DNA from: Clostridiales bacterium
GTDB taxonomy: Bacteria; Bacillota; Clostridia; Oscillospirales; Acutalibacteraceae
Direction: 5' to 3'
Length of the DNA stretch: 8,027 bases
Assembly (NCBI GenBank): GCA_012728445.1
Contig: JAAYFA010000009.1
Coordinates: 1-8,027, forward strand
Part shown: piece after piece, positions 6,701 through 8,027 of the stretch
Layout of the letters: every line of letters begins with the position of its first letter
Numbering within the stretch: the stretch's first letter is position 1
Position numbers and translations under genes: made by a program
The notes under the pieces: model-generated
Databases searched by the model: none
Told to the model about the DNA's origin: nothing
Seen by the model: only the letters and a program-made list of their open reading frames with translations

Positions 6701-7304
6701 CGTTGACGGCATCCATATCCACCATTTCGGCAAGCTCTTTGTAATCCCACACGTTGATCTTTTGGATCTCATGCGAGGTTCTGAACCCATCAAAGAAGTG
6801 GACAAACGGGATGCGGCTTTTGATGGTGGAAAGGTGAGCGACTGCGCCCAGGTCCATGACTTCCTGCACATTGGTTGAGCAGAGCATGGCATAACCGGTT
6901 TGACGACAGGCATAAATATCCGAATGGTCGCCAAATATATTTAACGCGTGAGTGGCGAGACTGCGGGCCGATACATCAATCACATTCGGCAGCAATTCGC
7001 CCGCGATTTTATACATGTTCGGTATCATTAAAAGTAGGCCCTGCGACGCCGTGTAGGTGGTTGTCAGCGCTCCGGCTGTGAGCGAACCGTGTACGGCACC
7101 GGCTGCGCCGCCCTCGGACTGCATTTCGGAAACCTTAACCGTTTGCCCGAAAATGTTCTTAACACCGGCTGCGGACATCGCATCGGTTTCTTCCGCCATG
7201 TCGGATGATGGGGTTATTGGATAAATCGCTGCGACCTCCGTAAATGCATAGGACACATATGCGGCCGCAGTGTTCCCCTTCATGGTTTTGGACTTTCTTG
7301 CCAT
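3711..7304 (-). CDS. nifJ: Pyruvate:ferredoxin (flavodoxin) oxidoreductase, single-chain
   Basis: A 1197-residue cytoplasmic enzyme that converts pyruvate and CoA to acetyl-CoA and CO2, passing electrons to ferredoxin or flavodoxin; it is the central fermentative step of anaerobes. The full domain order is present: N-terminal substrate domain (1-255), with YPITPSS (28-34), Glu64 and Arg114 at the positions of the pyruvate- and thiamine-contacting residues of the Desulfovibrio africanus enzyme; transketolase C-like domain (about 260-400); gamma domain (415-630); two 4Fe-4S ligand sets (C696, C699, C702, C706 and C750, C753, C756, C760); and the thiamine diphosphate domain with GGDGWAYDIG (977-986) and VYSNTGGQ (1009-1016). 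The proximal cluster cysteines C821, C824, C849 and C1087 are all conserved. The start at 7304 is backed by AAGGAGG (complement of 7314-7320), nine bases upstream. The gene stands alone, convergent with queT and divergent from the DUF21 gene. No frameshift or missing key residue is seen. Confidence 0.98.
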   Translation of the reverse strand: MARKSKTMKGNTAAAYVSYAFTEVAAIYPITPSSDMAEETDAMSAAGVKNIFGQTVKVSEMQSEGGAAGAVHGSLTAGALTTTYTASQGLLLMIPNMYKIAGELLPNVIDVSARSLATHALNIFGDHSDIYACRQTGYAMLCSTNVQEVMDLGAVAHLSTIKSRIPFVHFFDGFRTSHEIQKINVWDYKELAEMVDMDAVNAFRRRALNPEHPVLRGSAQNPDIFFQAREACNPYYENVVQVTEDYMNEVNSRIGTDYKLFNYYGAPDADKVIIAMGSVCDTIEETIDYLNANGEKVGLIKVRLFRPFSTKHLLAALPSTVKSISVLDRTKEPGSVGEPLWLDIVSSLKETAFENVPVLGGRYGLGSKDTNPSSIISVYRNMDAAAPKKRFTVAITDDCTNLSLENKENPDTTPKGTFSCKFWGLGADGTVGANQNSIKIIGDNTDMYAQGYFAYDSKKSGGITVSHLRFGEQPIKSSYYIHMADFVACHNPSYVDKYQMVEDLKPGGIFLLNCSWSPEELNKMLPGTMKQYLAKNDISLYTIDATSIAKELGLGGRVNTLLQAAFFKLTGIIKGDEIVKLMKDAATKSFAKKGEKIVAMNHAAIDRGFAGAVKVEVPADWANAEIATVAPVVDTNRADLKKFVTDVLHPVNAQLGDKLPVSTFAHAADGTFPQGSAAFEKRGIAVDVPNWIPENCIQCNFCAYVCPHAVIRPFVLTDEEAAKAPKDMKMKPMNGVPGMQFAIATSSLDCTGCGSCRNVCPGMKGNKALEMKPLAVQVPEQLKFNYALSLPEKPEVAAKFPISTVKGSQFKTPLFEFSGACSGCGETPYAKLVTQLFGDRMFIANATGCSSIWGGSAPSTPYTLNKQGKGPAWANSLFEDNAEFGFGMKLANDQIRERLAESVATLIDCEGTDPAVVEAATAWVETKENGELNGPATQALLSIIESTTFDKDCCKAAVKTILTDSDYMAKKSFWVFGGDGWAYDIGFGGVDHVIAQNENINILVFDTEVYSNTGGQASKSTPTGAIAKFAASGKTVKKKDLAHIAMTYEYVYVAQVAMGADYNQCLKAFREAESYDDPSIIIAYSPCINHGIKGGLGISMTQEKAAVAAGYWHNFRFDPRLIEQGKNPFTLDSKEPTESYRDFIMNEVRYSSLFRAMPDAADELLDRSAADAKAKYNKLVRMKAMYAPQTTEPTVEA

Positions 7305-7359
7305 TAAAACATTCCTCCTTAGATTGTGCTATGTAAAATTATGTATTTCACCACCTGAT

Positions 7360-7388
7360 ATTTTAACATGTCGGGCGATGATTGTAAA
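7360..7388 (-). promoter_or_regulatory. Promoter of nifJ
   Basis: On the minus strand TTTACA (complement of 7383-7388) and TAAAAT (complement of 7360-7365) are 17 bases apart, with a TG just before the -10 box (extended -10). Transcription should start near 7353, leaving a leader of about 50 bases. No clear Rex-type (TTGTGA/TCACAA) palindrome is visible here. Confidence 0.65.
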
Positions 7389-7597
7389 CCTGTAAAGCGA
7401 CTCAATAATGGGCAAAGATGTCCGCTGTCCCGATGGATAATTTGTATATAATGTAACACGGGGTCGAAACAGCATTGTATTCCGGCGTAATCGGATGTTT
7501 TAGGCCGAAATGTGCTTGCCGCGGTGCAAATAACAACGTTACTGTGCCGGTTGCTGTTCAAGCCTCGTTTTCTCTGCTTTTTCGCACTTTTTTCTGT
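7389..7597. other. Intergenic stretch between the divergent nifJ and DUF21 promoters
   Basis: The region 7305-7663 between the two start codons (359 bases) holds the nifJ promoter and the DUF21 gene promoter. The middle part contains a TATAAT at 7447-7452 on the plus strand without a good -35 box, and a pyrimidine-rich segment at 7568-7597. I see no convincing gene, RNA or repeat. An 80-codon minus-strand frame (7319-7561) has no family features and overlaps the nifJ promoter. Confidence 0.5.
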
Positions 7598-7626
7598 TTG
7601 ACAGTTAAATCAATAGACTGTATAAT
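7598..7626 (+). promoter_or_regulatory. Perfect-consensus sigma-A promoter of the DUF21 membrane protein gene
   Basis: TTGACA (7598-7603) and TATAAT (7621-7626) are separated by exactly 17 bases. Transcription should start near 7633, about 30 bases before the ATG at 7664. Confidence 0.85.
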
Positions 7627-7663
7627 GACTTTACTTAAAAGATTGAAAGGAGAACGTCCGATT

Positions 7664-8027
7664 ATGGATGGTCCCGACCCTGCTACGAGTATTTTAATGC
7701 CTATCCTGATGCTTTTTCTGCTGATTTTGGTGAACGCATTTTTTGCGATGAGCGAAATAGCCATTGTCACACTCAACAACAACAAAATCGCACGTATGGC
7801 GGAAGACGGCGACAAAAAAGCCCGCCAAGTTGTTAAACTCACGGCGAATTCAAGCCACTTTCTTTCCACCATTCAAATTGGTATTACGCTTGCGGGCTTT
7901 TTGGCATCGGCTTCCGCTTCGCGCGCGTTCGTGGACAGGCTGGCCGATCTTATCAATAAAATTCCGTTTGTGGGGAGCAGCGACAGCTGGAAAAGGGTCG
8001 TCAGCGGCTTTTCCCTCGTTGCAATTA
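7664..8027 (+). CDS. CNNM/CorC-type (DUF21, 'hemolysin family') membrane protein, N-terminal part
   Basis: The first 121 residues of a protein cut by the end of the window. It begins with a hydrophobic segment (about 9-35) that runs into NAFFAMSEIAI (24-34), the hallmark of the DUF21 transmembrane domain. This is followed by a cytosolic-looking loop with LNNNKIARMAEDGDKKA (37-53) and a second conserved block, HFLSTIQIGITLAGFL (65-80). Complete proteins have about 430 residues, with two CBS domains and a CorC_HlyC domain after the membrane part. Characterised relatives are linked to magnesium or cobalt efflux and resistance; 'hemolysin' is a legacy name. The ATG at 7664 follows AAAGGAGA (7646-7653) at a slightly long spacing. 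No in-frame stop occurs before the window edge. The gene has its own strong promoter. Confidence 0.92.
   Translation, partial: MDGPDPATSILMPILMLFLLILVNAFFAMSEIAIVTLNNNKIARMAEDGDKKARQVVKLTANSSHFLSTIQIGITLAGFLASASASRAFVDRLADLINKIPFVGSSDSWKRVVSGFSLVAI

Noticed and set aside
7305..7400. Rex (redox) operator in front of nifJ
   Set aside because: No TTGTGA/TCACAA-like or TTAACAA-like palindrome is present in the promoter region.
7447..7560. Possible small RNA after the TATAAT at 7447-7452
   Set aside because: No acceptable -35 box, no stable terminator hairpin and no recognisable RNA fold.
7319..7561. 80-codon minus-strand frame upstream of nifJ
   Set aside because: It contains the nifJ promoter, has no family features and no clear ribosome binding site.
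7558..7872. 104-codon minus-strand frame opposite the DUF21 gene
   Set aside because: It is antisense to well-conserved DUF21 coding sequence and to the perfect TTGACA/TATAAT promoter.

Overview
The window looks like chromosomal DNA from an anaerobic Gram-positive bacterium of the Clostridia type. The evidence is a one-piece pyruvate:ferredoxin oxidoreductase, strong AGGAGG-type ribosome binding sites, near-consensus sigma-A promoters (TTGACA/TATAAT), short rho-independent terminators and a QueT-family vitamin-type transporter. No genus can be named from the sequence alone. No phage, transposon, CRISPR, tRNA or rRNA sequence is visible.

Layout: (1) 1-1046, the 3' part of a nicotinate phosphoribosyltransferase gene on the + strand, which begins outside the window. 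(2) 1064-1092, a terminator hairpin shared with a convergent minus-strand gene at 1104-1397. That gene encodes a 97-residue single-span membrane protein with a basic, Gln/Cys-rich tail. Its promoter is close to perfect and carries a perfect LexA-type palindrome at the expected transcript start, plus a degenerate second copy against the -35 box. (3) 1717-2109, a minus-strand XRE-family repressor with its own promoter and terminator. (4) 2322-3639, a two-gene + strand operon divergent from the repressor: a NagD-like HAD phosphatase, then a QueT queuosine-precursor transporter, closed by a very strong terminator. (5) 3711-7304, minus-strand nifJ, complete, with all expected cofactor residues. (6) 7664-8027, the start of a CNNM/CorC (DUF21) membrane protein gene on the + strand, running off the end and driven by a perfect-consensus promoter.

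Most genes are housekeeping: NAD salvage, fermentative pyruvate oxidation, queuosine-precursor uptake, and a DUF21 (CNNM/CorC) membrane protein of a family tied to ion homeostasis. The part least explained by known families is the probable SOS-controlled small membrane protein at 1104-1397 and the dense regulatory region next to it (1398-1716). No multi-gene novel system is evident. The QueT operon with an HAD phosphatase as first gene is the second point worth attention.
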